Of a DNA stretch of 64,000 nt, positions 20,398 through 31,401 are shown piece after piece. The notes beneath the pieces were generated by a model. That model saw only the letters and a program-made list of their open reading frames with translations, ran no database searches and had not been told where the DNA came from. Origin of the DNA: Diplonema papillatum (lineage: Eukaryota; Euglenozoa; Diplonemea; Diplonemida; Diplonemidae); contig JAPJBO010000174.1 of NCBI GenBank assembly GCA_030068145.1, forward strand, positions 124,001 through 188,000. Direction: 5' to 3'. Within the stretch, counting starts at the first letter, position 1. Each line of letters starts with the position of its first letter. Position numbers and translations under genes: made by a program.

Positions 20398-20921
20398 TAC
20401 TTCGACCGAAATTCCTTTCGGTTCAGTCGTTGTTTTCGGGGGCAAGAAATACCAGAAAACTCTGTTTCAGGAGCACCTGCCCTCGGGAAAGAAGGGGGGG
20501 GAACTAAGCGGGTACACCAGAACAATACAACTTATAAATACACCCCGGGGGTTCTAGTCCCGGAGTGCATTTCAACTGAAGAGTTTGTCCGCAGCATGAT
20601 GCTCTTACGAGCCTTCAAGCTAGCGCGGTTGTATCAGAGTCTCTGGCTGACGGTTGAGGCTGGAGGTGAGGGGGGAAGGATATTGTATTACAGGAAGCTG
20701 AATAATTAGTATGGTGTGTTTGTTTGTTTATGCGCATTAGCGGAGCACACCTGCTTTGCAATACAGAAATGAAAGAACCCGCGCTTCAGGGGCATGCCGG
20801 GCCCCATTCTTGCGTGCGTCCGGTGTCCGGATGTTGGGGAAAGCCCTGCCTGAAGAGCTGCGAGAGTGTGGCCTGGCTCTGTTCATCCTGAACGGACTGG
20901 TACGTATTTCTGACACGGTGG

Positions 20922-21080
20922 GGTCCAGCCTCAGAAGCTGGAGTTAAAGCTGGAGTTAGAAAAGCGGGTGTCACACCCGCTTTTCGGGTGTGGATTTACA
21001 CGCGTTTTGGTTGTAGCACACCCGCTTTTCGGGTGTGACTCGGGCACACCCTCTTTAACTCCAGCTTCTGAGGCTGGACC
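20922..21080. repeat. Foldback structure with nested identical hairpins
   Basis: Perfect 28-bp inverted arms lie at 20922-20949 and 21053-21080 (they begin GGTCCAGCCTCAGAAGCTGG). The 103-base interior holds two identical 21-base hairpins, at 20972-20992 and 21017-21037, each with stem CACACCCG/CGGGTGTG and loop CTTTT. A further GCGGGTGT/ACACCCGC pair overlaps the first. There is no ORF. It could be a foldback transposon or a structured RNA. Confidence 0.75.
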
Positions 21081-22034
21081 TTTCCGTGGACGGCCAGTGG
21101 ACACGGCCGGGACCCCTCAACCCCCGATCTCCAGAATGGCAAAGGGTTAAACCAAAAAGAAGAACCTGCCAACGGAAAAGGACGCGCTCGCACCAAAACC
21201 AACATTTATCAAAGACCCTTCCAAGCCCACCACATACCAACCCCCCAACTATCGTCCCGTCGCATCATCTGCCCCTATCAGCTCCGTCAGCTCCCCCGTA
21301 TTGCAGAGCTACGCAGCAGGTCAGCAACTGTTCCAAGCGACCTATTACTCTGAACACCAGCCAAAATAATGCCGTCACAGGCAACTGACTAAGCGACGAT
21401 CGCCCGAAACACAAACATACCGGAAACAATAAACTCTGTTCATTCCCGAGCGCTATTCTTCATAACTTCCCTGGTCACGCTCTCAGAAAGCGTGACCTCA
21501 GCATACGGGAGTCTCGCCTTCCAAGCAGGCGGGAAATGTCCGATATCTACGCCCTGCAGTCTTCTGCAGAACTTCAAGGAAAAGAAAGCATTGCAAGCGA
21601 CACGGGGCCTCTTGAAGCCCGTGTCGCTTTCTCCTATTGCGCGTCATGTTCTCCTGCACGCAGCAAGCGATCAATCCGAAGTCCGAAACAGCACACAATG
21701 AATGCTACGTCATGCGCACTGTATGCTGCGTGCCCTCTTTTGATGAAGAAGGCACGTTTATGCTACTGAAGGCGGCGTACGTTGCGTTCTGCTGTTGCCA
21801 TCGTCCTTTGTGACCGATCGAGGTGCAGGGGTTCGCCGCTTTCCGGTCATGCGAAGGCTGTGGTTCTCCCTCTCCTGAGGTCCGAAGAACGCACTCTGCT
21901 TCCATCCGAATACAGACCTAGCCACCGAAGCCAGGCCTGTTGAGCGCACACACACACACACACACACACGCAAACGAAGCATTAGCCAGCTGCTGCTCGA
22001 AGCATCATGCAAACAGAAGACCGAACAGAGACCC
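21081..22034. other. Spacer with a CA microsatellite
   Basis: No gene is supported. A CA run lies at about 21947-21969. Confidence 0.45.
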
Positions 22035-22135
22035 CTACTCCCAGCCCGGGGGTGCATCGGCCGTCACTTAGCCATATATGAGCGTGGTCGTGAAGGGAGG
22101 CACCACGTTAAAACGGGTCCGCAACACACACACAC
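22035..22135 (+). repeat. Dispersed repeat R1 ending in (CA)n, copy 2
   Basis: It matches 3244-3340, including GAAGGGAGGCACCACGTTAA and the CA run, with a small indel. Here no gene follows; repeat R2 begins shortly after. Confidence 0.6.
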
Positions 22136-22224
22136 CCACGCACACACACACCCCGGTGACCTCCAGCCACCGAAAATGGAGTGAAAACCGGGTGTGGGGG
22201 AAGAAGAAAGAAAGAAAAATGCCG

Positions 22225-22490
22225 CTCCTGGTCCAGGAACGTGACGGTCAATGACAGCTTGCAAAGCTTGAGTCGGAGGCAGCATCGTGCCACAACCCCG
22301 TCCGCTCTGCCCTGCGGCTGACCGTCTCGACGAGCGTTTGTTCAGCGAGAAGCCCCAAGGTGCGCCAAACCTTGATGCTTTAGTTTGGGAAATCGGTAGC
22401 CACTTGGCCCGTAGGCCCGTGGCTCTGCAGTACCGCCGAACACGTGAAGCTTGGCTCCCGTGTAGCAGGCTTTCCCTGGTACCCCATCCC
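22225..22490. repeat. Dispersed repeat R2, copy 1
   Basis: A block of about 265 bp is shared with 27205-27472 and, in part, 27521-27702. It begins GCTCCTGGTCCAGGAACGTG after a purine-rich (GAAAAA-like) run and ends at CTTTCCCTGGTACCC. On the minus strand it therefore ends in a pyrimidine-rich tail. Frames across it encode no recognisable protein. Confidence 0.75.
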
Positions 22491-23261
22491 GCCTGATGTG
22501 GGGGAAAGTAAACAAAAGTGGGTGTGCAACACGCCTTTTGGTTGTGGTTTGCCACCTATTTTTCATCTGCGCGGTTTGCCCGCTTTTTTCGCCTCCAAGA
22601 TTATTTCTGGGTCCTCCCGAGCCTGGAGTTCGCGGTGTGGCTCAAGACTTCCTGAGATTACCCCCTCAGGTGACACCACTTTATCTTTAGCCATACTTCA
22701 ACTCTCTTCTGCCCTCCTTTCCAGGTCTTGCGAACCCCTCGCCCCCTCGACAACACCGCAAAGTCTAAAATGTGGTACCATCGAGGGGGGTTTTCCATCT
22801 GTACAAATTGAGGTCGGAGGGTGGGAATGGGGTGTTTTCGCACTTTGGTGGGCTTCATGCACATTAACGGTGGACCACGTGCAGTGTTGCACAAATCCTG
22901 CGATTGGTGGAACCTGGCAAGACATGGCGCTTCGCTGTAGCGGTGCAGTAGCGTGTCCTCGACCGGAGTCGTGAAGGTATTGCAGCGGAAACCGTTTCTC
23001 ACAAAACGGTCAACTGGAACAAGGAAAACCCATAACGAAAGTGTGCACCAAATATTCAACCCGTAGCCCTTTCTTGCTCTAAGAGAACCCACTTATCAAT
23101 CTAAGAGAACCCATTTATTAACGGTCACACGGAGACCCTAAAACCCCGGAATTTCAAGCGAACTGTAACTCTAAAAGTGAAGCTAGCGCCAGACGACCCT
23201 AGGGGCAACGCCTGCAAATGCTGCCAGCCCTCCCAGTGTACAAAGCCTGAATTATGTCTTT
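22491..23261. other. Spacer without a recognised gene
   Basis: No coding sequence is supported. It contains the second copy of the small block with TTTCAAGCGAACT (23123-23178). Confidence 0.4.
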
Positions 23262-23550
23262 AGTACCGTTCCTTTTTTTTTTTTTGCAATCAGGAAAGGG
23301 GTTTCAGCCACCTCTTTCGCAGTGAATTCCTATGCGATTCACTCCATTCACTGAATTTAATTGCGCTGACCTGCTGCGTTGATACAGTGAAGCCTCTCGT
23401 CTCACCTTTCTGATATCGGCTGTGCCATGCTTGCTCCTGCCGGACGCTAGCACCCAGCATTGTGCAATGCGTGCCACAGTCACATCTGGGTAGTACAAGG
23501 GCTGTCGGAATGCGCTGGCCCGATGGGCTCTCTCTCCATCAGTAGGGTAA

Positions 23551-23594
<44 letters not shown>

Positions 23595-23642
23595 GTTAGT
23601 GGGTGAACAATCCAACCCTTAGACAATTCTGCTTGTCTAGGT

Positions 23643-23674
<32 letters not shown>

Positions 23675-24405
23675 AACGTCGCTATGAACGCTTGGCTGCC
23701 ACAAGCCAGTTATCCCTGTGGTAATTTTTCTGTCACCTCAGGTGACCTTCGTCACTTCACCGCTCTTGTTGGTGCGTTAATGGCTCGTCCTGTCTTGAGG
23801 TGAGAGTGCCTGCGTTGCAACCGACCTTCCGCCTAAAACGGTGTGCATGCGCACGTGTCGGAATCCCAAAGGGCTCAAGGTGGTTTACCACGCTTGTTGC
23901 ATGGGGGTCGCTTGCACGCTATTGAGTACCGCACATATTTTTAGCTGCACGACTGCATTTGCCAGTTGCGATGGGCCTTGAAATTAGACGTTTCAGTGCG
24001 ACAACGTGACATGTGCAAGCCATCAAGAAGGAATCATCGGCTGACGTCGCAGAGATGAAGCCAGATTGGACCAGTGGAATCATTTCAGCACGTCCAGTAA
24101 TGCATCAATTCAGAGCGGACTCGATGCCCGGGGATCGATCACCCGACCTCCCGAATTTACGGGCCCCTGTTCCCCTTCCCACCCCCTGGGCACTGAGGGC
24201 TGGCCCACCTTAACACCCGTCTTCCTTTATTTCGCTACACATTTCTTTTGCACCACCCGTTGTTTCCCATCTCCGTTTTAACGTTGTTCCCGCGCTTCTG
24301 CGTCGGGAAACTGTTATTATTCTTAACACCCTTCACCTTCTTTATTCATTGGAGCGCGATTCCCACGCGCCCACACCCACCCACACGCACAGAGTACCGT
24401 TCCTT
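23262..24405 (-). mobile_element. A-tailed retrocopy carrying LSU rRNA sequence, with 13-bp target duplication
   Basis: The same 13 bases, AGTACCGTTCCTT, lie at 23262-23274 and 24393-24405. A 13-base T-run (23273-23285) abuts the left copy, so on the minus strand the insert ends in poly(A) followed by the duplication. That is the layout left by LINE-type target-primed retroposition. The insert contains a highly conserved stretch of LSU rRNA (23537-23740, minus strand) between unrelated sequence on both sides. It could be a chimaeric rRNA-derived retrocopy or an rRNA-headed SINE. No ORF is recognised. Confidence 0.6.
23537..23740 (-). rRNA. LSU (28S) rRNA domain V fragment, probably not a functional gene
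   Basis: Read on the minus strand, the segment contains the near-universal peptidyl-transferase-region motifs in the right order: ATTACCACAGGGATAACTGG, GATCCTTCGATGTCGGCTCT, TTGGATTGTTCACCC and GTTTAGACCGTCGTGAGACA, ending at TTTTACCCTACTGATG. Similarity stops at that point. The sarcin-ricin sequence expected a few tens of bases later is absent. The upstream part of domain V is not recognisable either. Given the flanking poly(A) and target duplication, it is best read as a retrocopied fragment. A separate gene for one piece of a fragmented LSU rRNA is the alternative. Confidence 0.8.
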
Positions 24406-24720
24406 CTTCCATTCACGCAAGACATCGCCCCTCGCAGCTATGAAGCCCAGAGCAGGGCAACTCGAAGCGTGAAAGCGTCGGGATCAGGTCCATACCACGT
24501 GAGGTTCACAAGTCCCGTTACCGTCAAAAGTTCGGGCGTGGCTCCTTGGCTGCTGGGGTCAAAAAAGAATGCTCGGCTCGCAATGAATACACAGCGTCGG
24601 TACCCTGGTGCCGCCAATGATTGCGAAGACACGCAACTTGGACTGGGCAACTGATTCGTATAATAGCACCGGGGAGGGGCGAAAGGAACAAGGCAGAGGA
24701 CCGGGTCGTGCGCGGCGACG

Positions 24721-26487
24721 ATGGTGCACATCGGATATGACAGCTTCATAACGCGAGCGGAGTTCGAGGGCATGAGGCATGACCCGCAGACGTTGCTCGA
24801 CAGGGCGACCCAGTACCTCAACTACCTGGAGCAGCAACAGCAAGCTTTGGAAGAGGAAAACAGGCAGCAGCAGGGGCTCAAAGCAGAGAGCGGCAAGATC
24901 AACTTCACCCCCGAGCAGCACAGCGCTTTGGTTGAGCACTCTGCAGAGCTCGAGCTGGACCACCGTGACTTGTCGCAGAAGTACGTCGACTTAGAGCACA
25001 TCAACAACACGATCCAAGGCGTTGTAGACGCGCTGAGGGCCGACAAACAACGCCTGCTTGACGAGCTTGCCGTATTGAAAGAAGAACAAAGTAAGCAAGT
25101 TGCAGGACATACCAGGCTGCTGGCTACCGCCGGAGAACTCCAAGAAGGCCGCGAGTCGAAGGAACAAGGGCTCCAAGGGCACAACGACGAAATCAATCAG
25201 AAGATCACGGAGCTTCAAGAGTACAGCGATAGAATCATCGAAGGGACACGTCGTGTGATTGAGCTGCAAGATCATACCGAAAAGGTAGGATCCGGACGGC
25301 TTGCGCTTGAGTCTGAGACCACCGCGCTGGAGCAGTCGACTCAGCAACAGGAACGGACGCTCGCTTACTTACAGCAAGAGCTGATGTTCATGGACAACGA
25401 GATTAAGAAGAAGGCAGACGAGATGGTCACGCTGAAGAAACAAATGTCGTCGACCATCCTCGAGCTCCAGCTGCAGGCAACTAAGGCCGAGGAAGAAATG
25501 TCCCGCATCCGCACCACCGTTGCCAACGAGAAGGATTTGACCGGCCGCCAGAACGTCTGGCTCGCGAAAGACTTGCAGAACAAGAACCAAGAACTGCTGC
25601 TTTGCCGCCAGCAGATGACCAAAGAGAACTCCGAGCTGAAGACCGAACTGGTTTGTCTCTTTTCTCATTCACACGCAACGTGGGAAAGTGTGTCGTGCGA
25701 GTCCACGCCGAAGTAGTGGCGAATCGGCACAGGGTAAGACCAGGCATGTTCCTGAACAAGCGAAACTGCGGGGAAAAAAAAAGATTTCCGCTCTGAGACA
25801 GGCTTAAAGGCAAAAAAAAGGGCTCAAAAACACGCACCCGGCGCTGGAAACCATCTGCAATCGAAAATCAAACCGACAGTGTCTGTTGCGGGAGAAGGCG
25901 GCGAGAATGAAGTCGAACGTGTACGTCATCGAACGCCGGAACGAGCTGCTGCACGACGACTTGCAGAGGCTGGAAGCCCAGGACACATTCATGAAGGTTT
26001 GTACATTGAACCCGTCTCAAAATAGGCAGACCTATCTACCATGCCCCAGAAGAACCCTGTCGACGATGGTCACTCGAAAAGACCTCCAGAGCCCGGCTTC
26101 TCACGCGTGCTTTCTACTACCCATCATTCCGCATTTTAATGTAAAATGATTTCATTTGGCAAAGGTCGCTCGGGGGGGATTGATACACGGGTATCTCGTG
26201 CGAACCTTAGCTCTGAAAGCACTCGCGTAGTGCCTTGTGATTGAGCACGACCACTCGCAACAAATTTACGTCACAAACGATCGTAGGAGTCGTACTTGCA
26301 GCGTAAAGACGATGCGTTCAAGGAGATGAACGAGCAAGCAGCCGTCGTTGCGAAGATCAACATGGAGCTGCAGACGTCGCGAGAAGACTTGTTCATGCTC
26401 AAGACGAAGCTCTGCCGCAACTGCAAAGAAGCCATCCTCGGCTCGGCGGACGCTGCGCCGTCGCAGTACAACGCCCCGCCGCTCTAA
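24721..26487 (+). CDS. Three-exon coiled-coil protein
   Basis: Exons are 24721-25650, 25880-25996 and 26302-26487, all joining in phase 0 with GT-AG introns of 229 and 305 bases, giving 410 residues. ATG 24721 starts MVHIGYDSFITRAEFEGMRH. Residues about 35-395 are almost continuous coiled coil rich in Gln, Glu and Leu. The C-terminus contains a CRNC motif and a short Pro-rich end (SQYNAPPL). In-frame readthrough of each donor meets a stop, and exon 2 and exon 3 resume the same heptad pattern, which supports the splicing. There is no known domain. The form resembles flagellar or cytoskeletal filament proteins, but this is inference. Confidence 0.8.
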
Positions 26488-27159
26488 ATTGCTGCGGCCC
26501 GTGTTGTGAAAGTCGGTGCCGGATAGAGCTCGCCCCAACCAAGTCAACCCCAACCCTGAAACGTTTGCTGAAACTGGCAACGGCAATCTATTCCTTGCGA
26601 GAGTGGACTGAAAAGCAACAGCCTAGCACATCCGAAAAGGGATGCGCACGTGTTTCTCATCCCGGAAAGAAACACCACCAGTAGGAACAGCTTCAGAGAA
26701 AGGCGTTATTCTGGCTCATGGTCAACAGACTGGATCCATTGCTTTCGTTGTTTCTGCTTACTCAAAGGGTAGACACTGCAGTATGTACCTTCAGGTACGA
26801 AGGAACCTGAAGTTCGTGTAGGAGCTGCTGACGGTGCCCGAAGCCGAGGTTCTTGCTTTTTTGCGACGCGGTGGCACATCTGACCTATTGCTGGCATGAA
26901 TGTTCGCCCGTCCTTCGTGTCGGCACATGCCGTAGAGTGCCACTTTCTTTTAGAGTTTATTAGACGCCTCTTTCCCGATGCGCTTCCAAGTGACCTTGCC
27001 TGTAATCCTCCCCCTGCATCTTTAAAGCCCCGTGTTTCTTTCGTCCCTTGCAGAGCGAGAAGCGGGAAGTCGCTTTCGACACCAGTCTCGGGTTGGGGAA
27101 CGTCGGAACCGCCCGCGGACAGTTGCCGCGCCCTATGGTTGGGTCGCGGGGATGGACGG

Positions 27160-27472
27160 CGGCAGAAGAAGAAAAGAAAGAAGAAAAAGAAAAAGAAAAA
27201 GGCCGCTCCTGGTCCAGGAACGTGACGGTCAACCACAGCTTGCAAAGCTTGAGTCGGAGGCAGCTCATTGCCACAACCCAGTCCGCTCTGCCCTGCGGCT
27301 GACCGCCTCGACGAGCTTGTGTTCAGCGCGAGCGCCAAGCCCCAAGGTGCGCCAAGCCTTGATGCTTTAGTTTGGGAAATCGGTAGCCACTTGACCCGTA
27401 GGCCCGTGGCTCTGCAGTACCGCCGAACACGTGAAGCTTGGCTCCCGTGTAGCAGGCTTTCCCTGGTACCCA
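27160..27472. repeat. Dispersed repeat R2, copy 2
   Basis: A full copy of R2 preceded by a purine run of the AAAAAG type. It is nearly identical to 22225-22490 over its whole length and is followed directly by copy 3. Confidence 0.75.
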
Positions 27473-27702
27473 AATGCGGACGACGGCAGAAGAAAGAGAG
27501 AAAGAAAAAGAAAAAGTCCGCTCCTGGTCCAGGAACGTGACAGTCAACCACAGCTTGCAAAGCTTGAGTCGGAGGCAGCATGGTGCCATGACCCCGTCCG
27601 CTCTGCCCTGTGGCTGACCGTCTCGACGAGCTTGTGTTCAGCGCAAGCGCCAAGCCCCAAGGTGCGCCACGCCTTGATGCTTTAGTTTGGGAAATCGGTA
27701 GG
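27473..27702. repeat. Dispersed repeat R2, copy 3 (truncated)
   Basis: The purine run and the first about 180 bases of R2 are repeated head-to-tail after copy 2, ending at TTGGGAAATCGGTAG. The last third is missing. Confidence 0.7.
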
Positions 27703-28101
27703 ACGGCGGCAAAAAAATGGAGTTTCTCAGCTAGATAAGGGCCGTTTTGCGAAGAAGGTACATGAGAAGGAGCGGACGCCGCTTATGCCGCAGCAGCCCC
27801 TCGTCCTGTGTGTTGGCGAGCCGCGTAGACAGTCGACGGTCAACGGGGACGAAACGACCTACCCTAATCCCCAGTCGTCGGAGCGGAGGAGTAAGAAGAA
27901 GAAGGTTCGCTCTGGGGCACACAAAGGCTGCGTCAACTGCAGCCGTGCAAAGCTTAGTACACTGACTACCAACACGCAGCCGCAGAAAGGTCGCAAGCTT
28001 TAACAAAGGTCAGGTCGAAGCCCCGCCCTCCATTCAGGGAAAAGACGGGGAGGGGGGGGGCGGGAAAGAAGGAAGGACAGCGAGAGGGAGACCAGACCGG
28101 A

Positions 28102-30791
28102 ATGGCGGCGACGCTGGATGCGGCCCGTTGGGTGGCCGGGTCGTTGATGTCCGCGACGACGGCGACCTTCGACTCGCTGGACATCACCAGCGGGGCGAAC
28201 GACATCATCGTGATCCGGCAGGAGAACGGCGACTTGCAAAGCAGCCCGTTCAACGTCCGGTTTGGCAAGGCGAAGGTCATCCGCCCGTCGAACAAGAACG
28301 TCAGCGTCTCTGTCAACGGCGAGCGGGTGGAAGGCGTCGCCCTGAAGCTCGGGCCCAGCGGCGAGGCCTTCTGGGTCATGTCCGCGCCGAAGGAAATCCC
28401 GGCCGAGGCGCGCTGCTCCCCGCTGTCGTTGCCGGTCGCCCAGCCCGATGCCAAGCCCCGCGAGACGCCGCTGTCCGCCAACGCCCGGACCGACCCGGCG
28501 AACCGCAAGCCGGCCTTCGAAAGCGCCGTCGACGACAACTCAGAGGTGGCAGTCACGTCGCCAACCGGCGCAGCCGATTCGACGCGCCGGCCCCCGACGG
28601 AGATGATGACACCGCTCAACTACCCGCCCTCGCCCGAGGCATCCGTACGGGTCGATCCAATCACGGACCTCACCGAGGAAGAGCTGATGGACGCTATCGA
28701 CCCGGGCCCGCAGATGATGGACGACGACGAGGCCGACAAAGCCGTCCTCAAATACGCGTCCCCGAAGCTCATGGAGCTGAACGAACGGTTGCATGGCCAC
28801 TCGGCCTTCGACGAGCCGGTGAGCGAGAGCATCCCGGTGCCGCAGCAAGAGCGGGAGGAGTTGCGGCTCGCGGAGTCGGCGGAGGACAACAAAAACGTGT
28901 TCCTCGGTCCGGAGGAGGAAGAGGAGGCCGCGCGGCAGGACGCCGAGGACGGTACCGGCCTGCCGCGCACGAACACTGCGTCCCGGGAGGTCAACCTCGG
29001 GCTGTGGACCCGCTACTTCGACAAAGAACAGGACCGCATTGTCTACTGCAACGTGCGCACGTTAGAGTGCACCCACGAGCGGCCAGACGACTACGTGAGC
29101 GACGGAGAACTAGAGCCGCAGAGCACCTTCCACGACGGAGACGGCCTTTCCAGCGACTCTGGTGAGTACGTCGAACCGGCTGAGGTGTGCGCGAAGACGC
29201 TGTATCCTACGAAGGAGCAGCTTAAGAAGCTGGGTTTGATCGACGGCAGAAACGAAGTGTCGTTTCACGTCACGTCGCTCAGCTGGGAGCAGACGATCAC
29301 CTGCAGCGCGTACCTGTGGGACGTGAATTGTCAGCTGGTCGTATCTGATGTCGACGGCACCATCACTCGCTCCGACATCCTCGGCCATCTTCTCCCTCGC
29401 GTTGGCAGGGACTGGACGCACAAAGGAATCTGCTCGCTTTACCAACGAATCGCTGACAATGGGTACGCATTCGTTCATACCCCCTTGTCGTAACGACAGT
29501 CATCAGTGCCTCAATGTCGGTGCACGATAAATTGAAACTGTCTTCCTATAGACTACGCTGAACAACTACGTGCAACTGCGTGTGACGAACAAGTAGGAGT
29601 GAACATCCTTCGACTGAAGGGCAACGCGGCTGTTTTATGGGGCTCTGTATAAAAGTGTTCTGCAGGCGATGCCAGCCCTTGACCTAATCCGTGCATACAA
29701 CGTTTTATCTTATTGCTTCTAAAGAAGGGGGAAGGTCCTACCCCGCAGATTAATGCTCCGTGGGCCTTTTAAGAACGACGTTGGCTTGCTCTGCCCGTGT
29801 GATTCCTGGACCATGATGGAAGCTGACTGACAAACCACCGTTGCAACGAACCTTCTCCCGCAGGTACAAGCTGATCTACCTCTCTAGCCGGTCGATCTCG
29901 CAGATCCACTCCACGCGCGACTACATCTCCTCCCTGCAGCAGGACAAGCACAAGCTCCCGCTCGCCCCCCTTCTTGTTGCCCCGGATCGCATTTTCGCGG
30001 CGTTCACCCGAGAGGTGGTGAACAGGACCCCGCACGAGTTCAAGTGCCGGATGCTGCACGCTGTGAAGCTCGCCTTCCCCCCCGGCACCGAACCTTTTTA
30101 CGCCGGCTTCGGGAACCGGATCAACGACGCGTGGGCGTACGCGTCCGTGGGGATCAAGGAGCACAAGGTGTTCCTTATCGACCCGAACAGTTTGATCCAC
30201 GTGTTCGACAAGCGCGTGCGGTTCCGAGCGTACGGGAGCCTCGACCAACTGGCGGACCAAGCTTTCCCCCCGTTGAAGCTGAAGGGGAAAATCGTGCCGT
30301 CTGAGTACAATTCGTTCAACTTCTGGTGCTTGAGCCCTTCCCTCGGCCACGACGCACCGGAAGACGAGCACGGTACGTCCTCTGGTACCGCCTTGATGAA
30401 ACCACCCGGTCTGGTTGCCGCGTGGGGCACCAACCCCATGGGCCAGCCCATGGCCACTCTGATGGAGCACGCGCTGTCACACCCGTCCGCTGCTGAGGCG
30501 CCGCCGCAGACCGAGCCGTTTCCCGTCACCAACGAGAACCCGGCGGCGGACGCGGCGAACAAGGCCCACAGCGCGGAGGCGAATTCGTCGAAGGGCAACT
30601 GGAACCTCAGCTCCTTCTTCACCGGCTTCAACTCCCCGCGCGCAGAGGACGCCGCGGGAGGCGTTGCGGCAGAAGCGAATGAGTCCGCCCAACCCGAACA
30701 GGCTCCGACCGTGCCCCCTCCCGCCCAGGAGGAGAAGGAGGACCAGCCGGAAGTGTCGGACCAGAAAGCCTCGGAGGCCGCCGCCAACTAG
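28102..30791 (+). CDS. LPIN: Lipin-type phosphatidate phosphatase, paralogue A
   Basis: Exon 1 is 28102-29462 and exon 2 is 29864-30791; the GT-AG intron (401 bases) splits a Gly codon and gives 762 residues. Residues 1-95 are the N-LIP domain (VVDVR is not used; the protein frame reads NDIIVIRQENGDLQSSPFNV and VRFGKAKVIRP, then LGPSGEAFWV). Residues about 366-610 are the C-LIP HAD phosphatase domain, with the catalytic DVDGT motif (D416, D418) just before the intron, YLSSR after it and GFGNRINDAWAY near 534. The family dephosphorylates phosphatidate to diacylglycerol with Mg2+, at ER and nuclear membranes. The acidic middle and Ser/Ala-rich tail are poorly conserved and likely phospho-regulated. 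An A-run starts 8 bases after the stop. Confidence 0.92.
29463..29863 (+). other. Intron of lipin A
   Basis: It starts GTACGC and ends CTTCTCCCGCAG. The position and phase match the intron of lipin B exactly (both follow the codons for DNG). Confidence 0.85.
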
Positions 30792-31191
30792 CAGCCCCAA
30801 AAAAAAAAAAAAGTCGTTTTCCCTCGCAATGCAATCCCTCCCCTCCCCGCGTCGCGGAGCCCAGGGCCCCGGGTGAACCAAGCGACTCGCACCCCTCGCC
30901 CCTCCTCTTTCCTCCACGCGCACACGCAACGTTGGCGTGTTCAAGTGTTGTGTCCGGCTTGCCAATTCGCTATCCCCGCATCCGCGGTCACGTCAGGCGC
31001 GCGCCCGACAAGCTTCGTCTTTCTTTGTCCCAATCACGTTTTCACGGCGTCGTTGCCCAACACACCGAGCGCCAGCCGGACACCCACCCTCGGGGCGCGC
31101 ACTCAAAACTCGACGGCATCCTCAGGGCAAATCCCCCCCGAAAGCACGGTTTCCGCATCTCGCAAGCGAGGGTGGTCGTCTGGCCTGTACC

Positions 31192-31401
31192 TGAGCCACT
31201 CCACCCCTATTTCCTGGAAGTGCATCGAACTGCCTGCAGCAGTCTACAAGCAGTCGGATCACACACTGGCTATCGTAGGCTATCACAGGCGATTATGGTC
31301 ACCTAGTGGCAAATGCAGGCGATCGCTCCAGATATTCTGCATTCTAACCTCAACGATTATAGTCTACCACCACAGTCTATCAGCGGGGGTGGACCGGTTC
31401 A
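31192..31401. mobile_element. Short non-autonomous relative of the 8993-12024 transposon
   Basis: The ends TGAGCCACTCCACCCC and, on the other strand, TGAACCGGTCCACCCC match the 16-bp terminal repeat of the autonomous element with a few changes. The interior has degenerate CTATCACAGG and CAGTCTATCA units but no long array and no ORF. No clean target duplication is seen, so the copy is old. Confidence 0.6.

Noticed and set aside
23394-23406. Displaced sarcin-ricin loop (ACGAGAGG on the minus strand)
   Set aside because: Only eight bases match and the position is about 145 bases too far from the end of the domain V similarity.
26706-27653. 315-codon minus-strand frame
   Set aside because: It runs across two copies of dispersed repeat R2 and their purine runs (poly-Phe/Lys). 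It shows no conserved motif, and the same peptides occur at the unrelated R2 copy near 22.3 kb.
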